A stretch of DNA of 64,000 nt, from positions 54,865,864 to 54,929,863 of the forward strand of contig CM064876.1 in assembly GCA_032719365.1 (NCBI GenBank), given 5' to 3'. Under the pieces are notes generated by a model. It was not told the DNA's origin. It saw only the letters and a program-made list of their open reading frames with translations, and searched no databases. This DNA is from Prinsepia uniflora (Eukaryota; Streptophyta; Magnoliopsida; Rosales; Rosaceae). The position numbers were made by a program, and so were the translations under genes. Below are positions 44,559 to 56,948 of the stretch, in pieces. Each line of letters begins with the position of its first letter. Position 1 is the stretch's first letter.

Positions 44559-45659
44559 ATGCCTCCGAGACGTAGACCCTCTCCACAACCTGAAGAAGTA
44601 GCAAGAGAGACGGAGAGTACTACGATTGAGCAAGCCCAACGGCTCGGGGCGACTACGTTTAGTGGTGGGGCTGATCCTGAGGAAGCCCAGAGGTGGATTA
44701 CCAGACTTGAGCGGATTTTTGCGGTGGTGCATTGTCCGCCGGAGGAGCGAGTATTGTTGGCTACATTTTTACTAGATGGTGCTGCGTATGAGTGGTGGTA
44801 TACCCTCGAGTTGTCTGGTTGGGATGTCCATAGTGTAACCTGGGAGACGTTTAGGGAACGGTTTCTGGAGCAGTATTATCCTCGTTCTTTCCGGGATGCC
44901 AGGGAGGCAGAGTTTCTGCAGCTCCAGCAAGGGAATATGACAGTGGTTGAGTATGAACGGAAGTTCCAGATGTTGTCTCGGTTTGCTCCTGCTTTTGTGG
45001 CCACTGAAGCCGAGAAATGCCGTAGGTTTGAGTTGGGCTTGCGAGGTGAGATTCGAGCCATAGTGACGGCTGGATCTTTTACTACTCTCCGAGACTTGTC
45101 GGATGCTGCGGTGCGAGTTGAGGCTAGTTTGCCAGTGCGCCGCCGGGAACCATCTATTCCTGGAGTTTCGAGCCAGCGGACACCGAAAAGGGGTAACTTC
45201 GGTGGAGCGTCATCGTCGGGCGATGATCGTTTTGGTAGGCCTGGCAGTTTCCAGAGTTCAGGATTTTGGGGTTACCGAGCACCGCCGACTCCGCAAGCGA
45301 GTGCGACGTCGGTAGCGTCTACGGGGAGACCGAGCAGTGGACCAGGTTGGAATGTGTGTTTCTACTGCGGGGAGCATGGTCATTTTCGACGTGAGTGCCC
45401 ATTGTTGCCACAGGAAGGTGGTGTAGGCAGAGGAGCAGCGGAGCCTGGACAGAGTACTGGGTCAGGGACAGTAGGCACTAGAGGAGGTGGTGGTGCTACG
45501 AGTAGTTCGAGGGGACGTGGTAGAGCGTCGGGATCTCAGGCCCGAGTGTTTTCGATGACTCAGCAAGAGGTTCAGTTGACACCAGATGTGGGGACAGGTA
45601 CTTGTTTTACTTTTGGCTGTGCTGTCGGTTTGGTTGTTGGATCCCAGGGTAGAGTCTAG
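44559..45659 (+). CDS. gag: Gag protein of the TR-GAG element
   Basis: 366 residues from ATG 44559 (MPPRRRPSPQ) to TAG 45659, intact. Residues about 30-190 form a Retrotrans_gag capsid domain (FSGGADPEEAQRWI, EWWYTLEL, FRERFLEQYYP, EFLQLQQGNMTVVEYERKF). A Ser/Gly-rich linker follows, then a CCHC zinc knuckle CFYCGEHGHFRREC at about 267-280, and another Gly/Ser-rich stretch. The end (ARVFSMTQQEVQLTPDVGTG) is where Ty3 Gag-Pol proteins continue into protease; here the frame runs into unrelated residues and stops. It should package element RNA, and would need reverse transcriptase and integrase from a related autonomous element. The start is supported by the matching gag stub at 10428. Confidence 0.94.
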   Translation: MPPRRRPSPQPEEVARETESTTIEQAQRLGATTFSGGADPEEAQRWITRLERIFAVVHCPPEERVLLATFLLDGAAYEWWYTLELSGWDVHSVTWETFRERFLEQYYPRSFRDAREAEFLQLQQGNMTVVEYERKFQMLSRFAPAFVATEAEKCRRFELGLRGEIRAIVTAGSFTTLRDLSDAAVRVEASLPVRRREPSIPGVSSQRTPKRGNFGGASSSGDDRFGRPGSFQSSGFWGYRAPPTPQASATSVASTGRPSSGPGWNVCFYCGEHGHFRRECPLLPQEGGVGRGAAEPGQSTGSGTVGTRGGGGATSSSRGRGRASGSQARVFSMTQQEVQLTPDVGTGTCFTFGCAVGLVVGSQGRV

Positions 45660-46185
45660 GAGTTAGCCTAGGGGACTTGGAGTGGTATAGTAAGTTCCGT
45701 AGCAGGTTGACGGAAGGTACAAGAGAAGAGTGACTATAACTGTCGATATGAGGTTATTGAAGGAGAGAACCCACAAGCTAGAGTTTGCCTTTAGGACTTT
45801 GTAGATTTATTCCGACAGTGGCCGGAATAGCAGCCGAGGGAGATGAGTGGTCGTTTGTCCGGGTTAGGAGTTGAGTCGGTTGGGGAAGGTAGGGTGGTTG
45901 TATACGAGGATGTACTCTATGACTTCTGTCGGGTACTGTGAAATAAGGTATTTTATAATACCTTTGTTTTCTGTTCATAGAGTTTCCCTTGCGTACACCA
46001 TGCAGCTGTTACATAGCTAGGGTTGGCTGTGGTAACAGTAGTTGGGGCTTGGAGTGAAATACCCAAGGTGGAGATGATAGACAGGAAACCCAGGAGAGGT
46101 TGTTGTTGACCTAGTGTTGCTTACCGAGTAGGAAACCCTAGGTGTCGGGGACTAGCTGTGGAATTTCGGGGACGAAATTCTTTTT
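45660..46185 (+). other. Non-coding remainder of the TR-GAG interior
   Basis: About 0.5 kb between the gag stop and the polypurine tract, with no pol motif in any frame. It is presumably what remains on either side of an old pol deletion, since the last part (GGAATTTCGGGGACGAAATTC) is the standard pre-tract sequence. Confidence 0.6.
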
Positions 46186-46198
46186 AGGGGGGGTAGAT
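46186..46198 (+). other. Polypurine tract of the TR-GAG element
   Basis: AGGGGGGGTAGAT directly before the 3' LTR start (TGTAACAACCCG). Counterparts are at 317-342 and 8677-8702 on the minus strand. Confidence 0.92.
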
Positions 46199-49100
46199 TG
46201 TAACAACCCGTCCCGAGAGCGGAATTAGTAGACAAACTAAGGTGTGATTAGTAAGGTTAATCCGTGGTTAGTGGTCCCGATAAGGTCTTTGGTGTAGAAT
46301 GACGATTGTGCCCCTGGTTTGGGCAAAATAGTTGACTTTTAGGTCGGGTGGTCAATTGGGTATTGACCAGTGACCAGGACGTAGTTGAGGACGTCATGAA
46401 CCCGTAGACATGTGGGATGTTCGATTCCGACATCCGAGGAGGAAGTTGTGATGTTCGGAAGGTCGAGGGCATAATCGTAATTTGGGTAAAATAAGGGGAA
46501 TAGTTGACTTTTTGAATAATCGAATTTTGGTCGGTTGACCTAGGATGGTTAGGTAGCTTTCGAAGACCTGAGTTCGATGACAGGCGGCACGTACTCATCG
46601 GACTTACGAGGCGAGAGTTACGGGTCTAGGAAGTTTTGGTAAAACCGTAAAAATGTGTAAAACAGGAGGGTATTTTGGTCTTTTTGGTTTCTGGGGATTT
46701 GTGCAGAGAGAAAGGAGATGGACGGCTGGGGTTTAGCCAGGTGGGTTAAGGATTGAGTGGATGGTGACACTTGGCAGGGGGCTAGAGGATTCTGGGAGAA
46801 TCCTGTGTGGTCTCAGCCCAAATAATTGGGGTGCACTCGTGCAACCCGTGCAGTTCTTGGATACACAGAGAAACAGAGTGAGCTGGTGAGGAGAAATTGA
46901 GGAGTGATCGTGGCTGGTGATGAGTTCTGGTGAGTGAGGGAGGAACAAGAGAGTGAAGGGAGGCTGGTGGTCGTGAATTGGTGGTGCAATCGTGCACGGC
47001 GGCACGGCGGAGGTGCGGAGCAGTTTTGGGGGAAACAGGGAGCCTGAGAGTTCGAGGTGGTGGCTACGCCGTGATGTGAGGCAAACCAAGGCGAGGGGAG
47101 GCTGAGGAGGTTGCAGGGAGGCCAACGAGCACCGTGGTAGGCGGCGGTGCGCACGACGGAGCTGCAATCGAAGGGTAAGCTTCCTTGCTCTGTTTTCCCG
47201 TGAAATTTCATTTGGAAAGTCGTTAGGTTTGGCTGAAAGTCGAGGGAATTGAAGGTCAGGGTTATGTTCAGGGGGGTCCTAGGTGTTGACTAGGATGGTT
47301 GCCGTGACGGGGCCGTACACGGCGGGGCTCAGGCAAAGATGAGCACTTGGGTGCTCTGTTTGGCCGTGAAATTCAAACGGTGAGTCGACGAGTTTGGGGG
47401 TGAGTCGAGGGTAACGGAGGTTAGGTCTAGGTTCAGTAAAGCCTTAGGGATCGTCTGGTGTCGCCACCGTGACGGGAGGTGACCGGAACAGGAGAATCGT
47501 GAAACAGAGGGAAAAGGGCCGTCTGGTTTGAGCTTCAGTCGTGAAGCTGGGAGTCGAATCGAACTAAGAGCAGTGGGGGAATGGATTCGTGGTGTCTAGA
47601 CGAAACTGTAGGTGAAAGAAGGGAAGGAAATGGTGGTCGGACTGCAGAGAATGCCTCTCGCCGGTCCAGTTGCAGCGGCCGGTTCAGCACAGTGCACTCG
47701 AGGTTGGGGGTGACACTGTAGCTGGCGCGTGAGGGCCACGCGCAGCCACTTTGGGCGGCGCGTGGGGGCGCGTGCGGCGGCGTATGGAGAAACGATCAAC
47801 ATGACTTTTGGTCTAGGAGTTGTGGTGAGTTCAATGGAGTTGGTTTCGGGTCAATCGGAAGTCGTATGAGTTTGGTTCCGCGAGGGTGAATGTTTAGGGT
47901 CCCGGGTTTTACGTCTTTGGTTCGGGGAATTTTAAGGAAAATTAGGTAGTTGCTTCGTAGACGTATTAGTGACGTAATTTGACGGTGATTGACAGGATCG
48001 GGATTTCCCGAGGAAGCCGAGGAACGGGCTGGACGTTCGGGACGCGAGTAGGGCTCGGTACTGTGAGTGGACCCCTTTTTCCTTAAACTCGAGCATGCAT
48101 AACTGTTTTCTATAATTATTTTATGATTTGATTATGATTCTATGTTTATGGAATATGTTTTGGTTGGTTTTACATAATTGCACGGTTTTCGAGAAAGTTC
48201 GGTTTTCAGCACGTTTTAAGAGAAAAGTGTGATTTCTGACTATGAGGTTATGGATTTGGGATTTCAGTGGATAAGTGGTTTAAATGTTTATAAAGGAATT
48301 TCGAACCATGTTTTGGGATTAAGGTTTTCGGTTTTACAATCGGATTTCGGAAACGGAATTTGGTTTTAAAGTTGAAAAGTGAATTTCCGGATTTGGGTTC
48401 GGAATGACGGTTCTGGATGCCGGAAGGGTATCGGACCAGTGATTTCGGATTCGGGTTGGATGTGGATTGGTAAATGGTTTTCAAATGATTTTGGGATTGG
48501 ATTTGCTGGATCTGGATATTGGGTTTAAAGACCCGGATATATGTGACGGGGGACCGGCTGGATTGGGTTTAAAGACCCGGATTGAGTTTAAAGACTCGGG
48601 AGTTTAAAGACTCGGATATATTGATTTTCACCCGTAGGCCTTGAGTTTAAAGACTCGGATATGATTAAGGCCTGAATTGAGTTTAAAGACTCGGGAGTTT
48701 AAAGACTCGGATAGGTCCAGCAGGTTTGATCGGGAAAATGATGATGTGATGTTATGATTTCTGATATGGTTTTATGATTCACATGCTGTGGTTTTTTTTC
48801 TAACTGTTTTATAGTGTTTCTGTTTCTTATGATGTGGTTGATACTTTGGTTTCTAACCGTTTTAATAACTGGGTTATGCATGTGGTTTTCAAACCGGAGG
48901 GTTAAAACTCGGTTTTCTGATAATGGTTTTAAAACTTCTCTTTTATTATGGTCCACTCACACCTTCTGTTTTAAATTGCCCTCCAGGTTGTGGTGCGAGC
49001 GCGGGGTCTTGACGTCGAGGCAGTGTCCGAGGCATAGAAGTGACGTGAGGGATCCCAGAATAGATTAAAGGCTTCTGTGTGCGTGTACTTTTTATCGGTT

Positions 49101-49278
49101 TCTAGTTCTTTGTATTTTTGTACTAGGCTCTGTAAACGATAACGTCGGAATATTTTGTTTAATTACTCCCGCGTCTGATGGGGTTTGAGTGAGTTTTACT
49201 TGAGTATTTGTGTCGGGGAGTCAGACGGGAGCGGGATTTACCTCGGATTTCGGGGTGGAACCGGGGTGGGTCCTGACA
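46199..49278 (+). repeat. 3' LTR of the TR-GAG element
   Basis: Full 3080-bp LTR with intact termini TGTAACAACCCGTCCCGAGA and GGTGGGTCCTGACA. CGCG block 47722-47783, intron-like segment 48063-48986, hairpin array 48515-48710. An antisense open frame (46733-47167, 144 codons) also occurs in the 5' LTR, but shows no domain. Confidence 0.95.
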
Positions 49279-49304
49279 GTCTGGGGCTTCCAAACCACCC
49301 GTCC

Positions 49305-51510
49305 TGTTAGGACTTGTCCCAATCCCCCAGGGATTAACTCGGGACGCGCCTGATTCGGTTTGACACGGAGTGTTAGTCCCGCTTGGGGCTTCAGAGTACG
49401 CCAGGATTAGGATGGGGTATGTAATGTCTTGGTCTCTGCTACAGCTTGCATCCTCGATCAACTGAAGGGCAGTCAAAACATTAAAAGCTATGAGTGGACA
49501 AAACAAAGAATTTCTAAAAACATTTTATAAGAAAAGACGTTTATACCATTCACTAAAAAGCATGCATGCATTCGAAATCAATTTATCAAACTAATAGGGC
49601 CTTGGCCCAAAATCGTAAATGAAACCAATCAATAGGCCACAGCCCAAATCCATGTGGGACTCAGCCCAAAACCAGTACATCATATATCATATAACATATA
49701 CATATAAATCACATAACCAATCTTGTCACGGTTTCTAAAGCTACGCGTGTGCTACCTGGGGTCTCAAATCCCAAGTCACCCCAGGGTACACCCAGGTCAT
49801 TGTTCATAGATCAATGACCCTCCTTGGGGGTTATAATACATAAGCCTTCCTGAGAGTAAGGTACCCAACGTGGGCGACTCCACTTAGTTAGTGCTCCGTG
49901 ACTACTCCGGGGTCCACCTAGGCCAACGACCCTCCCCGAAGGAGACAATCCAAATAAAGGAAGGTATATGAATATATATATATATATCGAAAAAATTCCT
50001 AAAACCTTTCAAGGGATTCATGCCCGGTCCCCATAAACCGTCATAAATCCGAAAATCAATTTAGGGTCTTCGGCCCGAAAACATAAACGTAAAGTAACTC
50101 GGCCTCAAGCCCGAACTCATGACTCAACTGGGCATCGAGCCTGATATCTGAGGGTCAGTCACGATTCTGATCATAGTGATGCGTGTAAACATCCATCTAG
50201 AACCGCCTTCAATCCTTATATGTCGCCGTGAACAAATCAACCGACGTGACCACCACTAGTTCATGGTGCACTCACACCGATCGATATCCTGAACTGTCAA
50301 CACTCCGAAGTCAAGACTCCAGTGGCTGCTCGACAACGGGTCGTGTATCTTGACCTATCCGGAAGGAACACATCCCTGTCTGGAGGCGAGCGTTGTATCG
50401 TCCGTCGTCGTGCATGTAGCACTCGCCGCGACCACGACTCAGACCCGTAGGTCATCAATAGGGACACATGCCCAAAAAAAAACCAAATGGGTCTCATGCC
50501 TGAGTTTATCATTTTTAAATCCAAAACCATTTCATTTAAACCATCGTAGAAAGCATAGTACGTATAAGCACCGTATAAGGCCGAAACCTCGAAATACGTG
50601 CCAATACATGAACACACACAAATGCACTCATGGCATCACAAAACATGTATTAAAACACATTATAATCATTTATGCATGCATCAATTTAGAAAACAAGTTC
50701 CACTCACAGACCGTCCGAGCTGCCAGCTCGATACGCATGTCATTCGGCTCGCTCGGGCCAATCACCTTCACTGGGACTCCCAAACCTGTCCAAATCGTAA
50801 TATATGGTTACTAACTACTTAAATAAACCCTCATTAAAGCCCAGTAATTTTTCGGAATTTTTAACTATTTTTGAACCCGATCTTAAACCTTCAGACGTCC
50901 CGAACAATATCCAGACTGTGTCCAATCGACACGAAACTAGTCCCAAAATGTTTGTTACATCGAATAGGTTAAAAGTCATGTTGAAAAAAATACCCAAATT
51001 ACCCCCCCACACGCCTTCACACACCGTCCAAAGGGGCTGTGCGTGAAAGCCACGCGCCACTGTTCATTACCCCTAACCTCGCGACGGACTGGGTTCACCT
51101 GGTTTGGATTGGACATGACCGACGCGACCGGTCCAGCAACATTTCTCCCTTATTTTTAGTCCTTTTTCCTTCCTTTCAATTCCTAAAGATTTCTAACATC
51201 GTCTCCTATCGATCTAAGCCCGTAAAACACGTGGAAAGGGTTAAGAACGTACCTCCTTGATCGAATAATGGCGACGTCTGATTTCAGCGTGCCACCTGTC
51301 TACGGATTCGTATTGACCTGATCTACATAACGGTCCTCGGCCCTCGGCCATTGGACCTCCAGGGTCAAAAGTCATCATTTTGCTTATGACCAGTGGCAAA
51401 ACGGTCATTTTGCATCGTTAGTCCGATTTCGCCCAACTAATCATCGGTTAACCTCACTAATCCTTCATTAGTCCCTAATCTAATCCCGGAATTTGGGATG
51501 GGTTGCTACA
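49305..51510 (-). mobile_element. Solo LTR C, shortened, with near-perfect target duplication
   Basis: Plus-strand view starts TGTTAGGACTTGTCCCAATC and ends GGGATGGGTTGCTACA. Flanks are CGTCC (49300-49304) and CCTCC (51511-51515), one mismatch. 2.2 kb, so shorter than its relatives; the part between the CGCG block and the LTR start is reduced. It has GAGTGGAC near 49491, GCATGCAT, a hairpin region with CGGTCCCCATAAACCG, TCCACTCACAG near 50699 and a CGCG block at 51018-51060. Inserted in LTR B only 26 bp from the TR-GAG end. Confidence 0.85.
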
Positions 51511-53139
51511 CCTCCCCTCTCTTTGTTTTCTTCCTCCCACTCACCTCTTCATCTTCTCTCTTTTCTCTTTTTCTGTTTCTTCATCTCTTCTCTAGTTTTT
51601 TTTCTTTTTTCTCACTTGGCCGAACAATAGACATACAAACACTTAAAATAAATATCACAAACCCATACAATCAACCTAAGTTGGTTGCACACTTCCATAT
51701 GAGATAAGTGACACTTGTCATTATCTCAAATCATCTGTAAGGAAAATTTCTTAGTGAAATTACTAAATTACCCTTCTAGCCAAATTACCAAAATGTCCAT
51801 ACATAATTTAGACTCAAAATAAACTCAGACGAACTCCATTTTCGACTTGCCGCTTTTCTACGTACTCAGAAGGCAGAGGCCTTCACAGTGGACTTTACAG
51901 AATATCCAAAAACTATCCCAATCAAAAGTCAACTATTGACCCTTTAGGTGAAAAATGGTAATTTCCTTTTGACTTTTCCTGTTTTACCCTTGTTAAAAGT
52001 CTTGGCAGTTACATTGTCAAAATTGTGGATAGGGGCCACACTTATGGATATCTTGAGGCTCGCATGTAGCAACGCTGGAAACTTAAGAGGTCGTTGCATT
52101 TGGTGGATCTCACCAATGGATTTTTTGTGTGTCGATTTGGTTTGGAATGTGATATGTATTATGTGCTCATTGAGGGATGCCTGGTTCATTTCTTGACAGT
52201 ACCTTATTGTACATGAGTGGAGGCCCCATTTTGATGCTGAAAAGGAAGACATCTCTCATTTGGTGGCTTGGGTACAACTATTGGTGATTGTTTTGGAATA
52301 CTTCAACAAAGAAACTATTTGTGTGATTAGGAATTTGATTTGTACCACCTATAATGACAGGACCCATCCCAATCCCCCCGAGATTAGTGCGGGATGACCC
52401 TGCTCCCGTCTGACACGAAGTGTCAGACAAGGGATATTTCCGACCTTAGCCCTCCCGGGCTATCAGAGTATGCCAGGATCCGGAAGAGGCATGTGATATC
52501 TCGGTCTCTGTTACAGTCCACATCCGTTGTCAACCTGAAGGGCAGTCAAAACATTAAAAACTGTGAGTGGACAAAACAAGAGTTTATAAAAACATTTAAT
52601 AAGAAGACATTTGTACCCTCCACTAAAAAGCATGCATGCATTGGAAAACCATTTAACCAAAGAAATCATACGTGGGAACTAAGCCCAAAGCAGATATAAA
52701 CCAAGGTCGAAAGGACCACAATGAAAACGACCATACGGGCCACTGCCCAAATCCATAAAGGACTCGGCCCCAAACCATAAAGAAACCAAGTACACGAGCC
52801 ACTGCTCAAATCCTGTGCACACCTGTGCACACCACATATCATATATATACATATAAGTCACACAACCAATCCTGTCACGGTATCCAAAGCTACGCGCGTG
52901 CTACCCGGGTCTCAATCCGAGTCTTCTCAAAGTCAAGGTCAATGTCCGCAGACCACTGACCCTACCCGAGGTAATAGTAACCATAGCCTTCCTGAGAGTA
53001 AGGAACCCAACTGGGGGGTGACTCCACTCAGTCGGTGCTCCGTGACTACTCCGGGGTCCACCTAGGCCAACGACCCATCCCGGAGGAGATAATAGAAGTA
53101 AAGGAAGGTAGATGAACATATATATATACATAACATAAA

Positions 53140-53380
53140 CATTCATGACCGGTTCCCCTGAACCGTCATGATCTATAATATCCATAATCAGATAACATGC
53201 CGGTTCCCATAAACCGTCATGTACCGTAATAACATAACCGAGGTAACATGCCGGTTCCCATAAACCGTCATGTACCGTAATAACCAACAAGGGTTCATGC
53301 CGGTTCCCATAAACCGTCATGAAGCACGATACCATAACAAGGGTTCATGCCGGTTCCCATAAACCGTCATGAACCTGGGA
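53140..53380 (-). repeat. CGGTT...AACCG hairpin array in LTR D
   Basis: Five units, about 50 bp apart, of CATGCCGGTTCCCATAAACC followed by GTCATG (plus-strand view); one unit reads CATGACCGGTTCCCCTGAACC. The mirror of the J array, with independent small changes. Confidence 0.88.
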
Positions 53381-54094
53381 ATCCATTTAAGGTTCCCTGA
53401 CCTGACCTGAAATCAAAGCCGTAAAGTGACTGGGTCTCGTGCCCGAACATAGGACATCAGCTGGGCACCGTGCCCGGAATCTGAGATCATATGCCCGAGA
53501 CAAAACCAAATGGGTCTCATACCAGAGTTTATCCTTTTATAAATCCAAATCCATTTCATTAAAACCAATAAAGAAATACAGACCCGTATAAGCACCGTAT
53601 AAGGCCGAAACCTCGAAATACGTGCTTATACGTAACCACATACAAATGCACCCATGGCATCATCAAACAAGTAATAAAACATATAATAAACATTTATGCA
53701 TGCACCAATTTAGAAAAAAGGTCCACTCACAGACCGTCCGAGCTGCCGCCTCGATTTGCGTGCCATACGGCTCCCCGAGCCGATCACCGTCACCGGGACT
53801 CCCAAACCTGTCCAAATCGTAATAGAAGGTTACTAACTACTTAATTAACCTCCTACCAAAGCCCCGTAATTTTCCCGTATTTTTAACTATTTTTAATCCC
53901 GAACCTAAACCTTCCGATGCCCCGAAACATATCGAGACGGTGTCCGATCGACACAAAAATAGTCCCAAAATGTTCGTTACATCGAATAGAAGATTTCGTA
54001 TGTTGGAATCTTCCCCAGATTCCCTGCCACGCGCCCTCACGCGCCGCCTGAAGTGGCTGCGCGTGGGCTTCACGCGCCGCTACAGTACCTGCTG

Positions 54095-54385
54095 ACGTCA
54101 TCGCTGACGTCAGCATGACGTCATTTGACAGCTGTCAGGTCTGACATGTCAGACTCTGACAGGTGCCACGTGTCATGCTCCCATTGGTCCACGTGACTGT
54201 ACTGTTAGTGCCACGTGTCAGCCCCTGATTGGGCCACGTCACTGACATGTCAGTGCTGATTGTGCACTGACATGTGACACGTGTCGCACTCCTATTGGCC
54301 CATTTTCTGACATGTCAGCTGACATTGTCAGATCTGACAATGCTGACGTCATCCCTGACATGATAACGTCAGCAGGATGACGTCA
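54095..54385. promoter_or_regulatory. Dense ACGT-motif cluster in LTR D
   Basis: GCTGACGTCATCGCTGACGTC, CATGACGTCATTTGAC, repeated GCCACGTGTCA, TCCACGTGA, GCCACGTCAC, and a third TGACGTCA group at 54340-54385, mixed with TGACATGTCAG palindromes. Opposite in strand but equivalent in place to the J cluster. Confidence 0.5.
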
Positions 54386-56948
54386 CCTGTCATCCCTGCC
54401 CTCCCGCGGGTCGACCCGAATACCAGTAACCGGGTCGCCGTGACCCGCGGCTTGACCCGACCGGTTCTCCCTGCTCCAGCCACCATTTTTCCTCCCGTTT
54501 GTCCCATTCTACTCCTCTCAACCTAACCTAAAGATCCATGGGCTTAAAAACTATGAAACGGGTCGCGATAATTACCTACGGTGCCAAGAATAGCCGCCCA
54601 GTTTCCGGCCGTCCGTCTGGGCTGCACCGTCGTCCTCCGCCACTTCATTCGATCCTGTTAGCCTCCTCAAGTCCCCAGAATCACAACCTCATTATTAGTT
54701 TCGATTCAAACCAAATAAAACTCAAGTTTCAAATTCAACCCCAAAACCTACCTTTTCGGGTTTCCTCCCGCCGTGTCCTCCGTCGTCCTCAGCCGTCGTG
54801 TCCTTTAGTCCTTCATCGTCACATCCTCACATTATCTCTCTGGTCTCAGTCGCAGATGATGAGGGAGTGTGGGTGTGTTTTGAAGAAAATGAAGAATGGA
54901 GGGTTATGGGGTTTTTCGGGTTTGTGAGGAAAAGGAAGAAAATGAAATGAAAATGGTGATGGTGCCGTGGAAGAGAAGAGAGAAGGAGATGTGATCAGAT
55001 GAGAGAAGAGAGGATTGATGGTGAGGATTGATAGTTAGTTGGTAATGGATGGTTAGGATTAATGGTTGTTAGGTTTAATTATATAATAATTAAAATAATA
55101 ATATTTAATTATTTAGATCCACATTTTGGGGGATCAAGTCAATGGGATGAGTGACACTTGTCACTCATCCATGGGGCCCACCAAAATATCCACCCAATTA
55201 GATTTCGCCAAAACGTCCCCGTCTCGAAGTTCGTGCATAGTGAAATCGAACTTCCGTGACCCATAACTCTCCCGTTCGAAGTCCGATTTCAGTGTGCCGC
55301 CTGCCTATGGATTCGTATCATCCTTATCTACGTAACGGTCTTCGGCCCTCGGCCATCGGACCTCCCGGTCAAAAAGTCAACTTTTGACCTCCTATTCACC
55401 CAAATTACCAAAATGTCCCTAAACTTCCGAACGTCATAACTTCTTCCTCGAATGTCGGAATTGAACGTGCCACCTGTCTATGAACTCGTGACGTCACGAA
55501 CTACGTCACGGTCATCGGTCAAAGTCCATTTGACCGCTCGAAGGAAAAGTCAACGTTTTGCCACCACTAGGGGCAAAACGGTCATTTCGCATCGTTCGTC
55601 CGATTTCGCCCTACTAATCACGGATTAGCCTCACTAATCGTGATTAGTCACTAATCTAATCCTGGAATTTGGGACGGGTCGTTACATATAAAGTTGACTA
55701 CCTTACTATTGATCAATCAAGGGGGAAGAATTCAAGGGTGTTTTTGAAATTGATTTCTTTCACCCCCTTCTTCTTTTTGTTGAAATTAAAAGGAAGAGTG
55801 TGCACATGGAATACGAGAATATGCCGGGGATTTTCCTTGGATGTGGACTTGTTGGCCTTGATAGAATCACTGTAAAAGGCATAGGAGGTTACGGGTGATG
55901 AAGACAATGGTGGAGACGTGGCTGCCACTACTGACACCACTATGGTCCTTGAAACGCCCCAGGACCTTATGCAGGAGGTTGGGTACGATGAGGGAAGGTA
56001 GCGAGCTGCTGCTACTAAGGTGAGTGAAGTGGATTTTGGGGAGTGGAACTTAGTTCCAGGGAGCTGGAATCGAAAATTGGATGCCAAGGCTGGGAGCCTA
56101 AGTGGCAAGGCAAAATTGATACTGATAAATGAGAGAATAGTAATGGAGGGTCGTGGTTTGCAGCCTTGGGTGCCTCAAGGTTGTGTGAGGATTCGGTGGA
56201 AGAGGTTGGGCAGGTTAGGCGTGAGTCTAGTGGCATTTTTAGGTGAGTGGAGGAATTTAAAAAACTTGGGGGCCAAGGTACGAGTAAAGAGGTTTAGGAA
56301 ACTAAGACTAGTAAGGTTCAGATGGAGGTGAAAGAAAATATGGATAGACGACGGAAAGCTTAAGAAAAGGTTGGCAATCTGAAAAGTCCTCTAGTGGCAG
56401 ATCCTTCCAACATGGTTAGGACCATGAGTGATCATAGTGGTCGAAACCTGCATCCCCAGCAGCATAAATTGTCTCTACTGTGCTTGGCTCCCGAGGCAGC
56501 GAGAATGTAGTGGAGGACTATGGGAGAGCCGCATACCCTCTACTGAACTAGAAAAAAAATTAGGTGGTTTTGAGAGGACAATATGGGATGTTTAGGTGAC
56601 AACCTTCGAACATCACATTGGAGAATCAGCATTGGGGCTGGCAGGATAATGGATAAATAGAGGATACTAAGTTTGTGGACTGGGTAGATGTTAGTTCCTA
56701 AGCAATCAACTGATTGCACTAAGTATAAGAAAGCATCAAATTACAATCACTTGAGTGAGGTGGCACTCAAGGAAAGTGTGGGATTCTGTTTTGTAACCGA
56801 TTCATTTACTTGGGGAGCAAGATGAACAAGTGTAATCTTCCTATTGGTCTTAGTTCTAACCTAATTTCTATTGGTTGAAAGTCATCATAGTGACATCATT
56901 GATTGTAACTGATTTTAGCTTGTAAGCACGGCTAGATTGTAGTGAATC

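Larger units (their letters stand above)
41370..49278 (+). mobile_element. TR-GAG element: gag-only Ty3-type retrotransposon with 3.1-kb LTRs
   Basis: 5' LTR 41370-44452, internal region 44453-46198 (1.75 kb), 3' LTR 46199-49278. The interior has a Met-tRNA primer-binding site, a gag ORF with zinc knuckle, a short non-coding remainder and a polypurine tract. Protease, reverse transcriptase, RNase H and integrase are absent, which fits the class called TR-GAG (terminal-repeat retrotransposon with GAG domain). By eye I counted about 25 differences between the two LTRs over 3.1 kb, indicating a recent insertion. There is no target duplication (GATCG left, GTCTG right), and the first 35 bp or so of the 5' LTR differ from the 3' LTR, so the left junction has been altered. 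Inserted in LTR B. Confidence 0.93.
36847..52013 (-). mobile_element. LTR B: divergent large-family LTR hosting three later insertions
   Basis: Starts TGTCGGATAGGACC at 36847 and ends CTTGGCAGTTACA at 52013. Its own sequence is 36847-36860, 39543-41369, 49279-49304 and 51511-52013, about 2.4 kb. The pieces read continuously when compared with the LTRs of element G: the GAACTCAGAAAGGATGATAA block stops at 41369, and the TCTGGGGCTTCCAAACC block starting at 49279 matches what follows it in G. It has GTGAGTAGAC near 39861, GCATGCAT near 39949, a CTCGACGTC array at about 40185-40290, and TGCACTCACAG near 40725. Flanks TTGAT and TTGTC are not a convincing duplication. Confidence 0.7.
52355..55686 (-). 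mobile_element. Solo LTR D with TATAA target duplication
   Basis: Plus-strand view starts TGACAGGACCCATCCCAATC and ends TTGGGACGGGTCGTTACA, flanked by TATAA (52350-52354, 55687-55691). 3.33 kb. It carries the terminal hairpin at 52408-52428, acceptor-like CTTCAG on the minus strand at 52535, GTGAGTGGAC near 52563, GCATGCAT near 52632, a CGGTTCCCATAAACCG array (53140-53380), GTCCACTCAC at 53721, CGCG block 54025-54085 and ACGT-motif cluster 54095-54385. Closest to LTR J. Inserted in the LINE remnant. Confidence 0.96.
52014..56776 (+). pseudogene. LINE (L1-type) ORF1 remnant split by solo LTR D
   Basis: Two pieces, 52014-52354 and 55687 to about 56560. The first encodes, with frame changes, YLIVHEWRPHFDAEKEDI and then VAWVQL...LEYFNKETI, the DUF4283 pattern of plant LINE ORF1. 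After LTR D (TATAA duplication) the frame continues with DYLTIDQSRGKNSRVF and LKLKGRV, where the family normally leads into a CCHC knuckle; that knuckle is decayed and a stop follows. About 56030-56100 has DFGEWNLVPGSWNRK, which fits the later 'FGxWM' region. The ORF binds LINE RNA in working elements. 56560-56776 is unidentified. Clearly non-functional. Confidence 0.72.

Noticed and set aside
50350..50814. 154-codon open frame in solo LTR C
   Set aside because: It lies across the hairpin region and GCATGCAT of the LTR; low-complexity His/Thr-rich translation with no counterpart kept in frame in LTR D or E.
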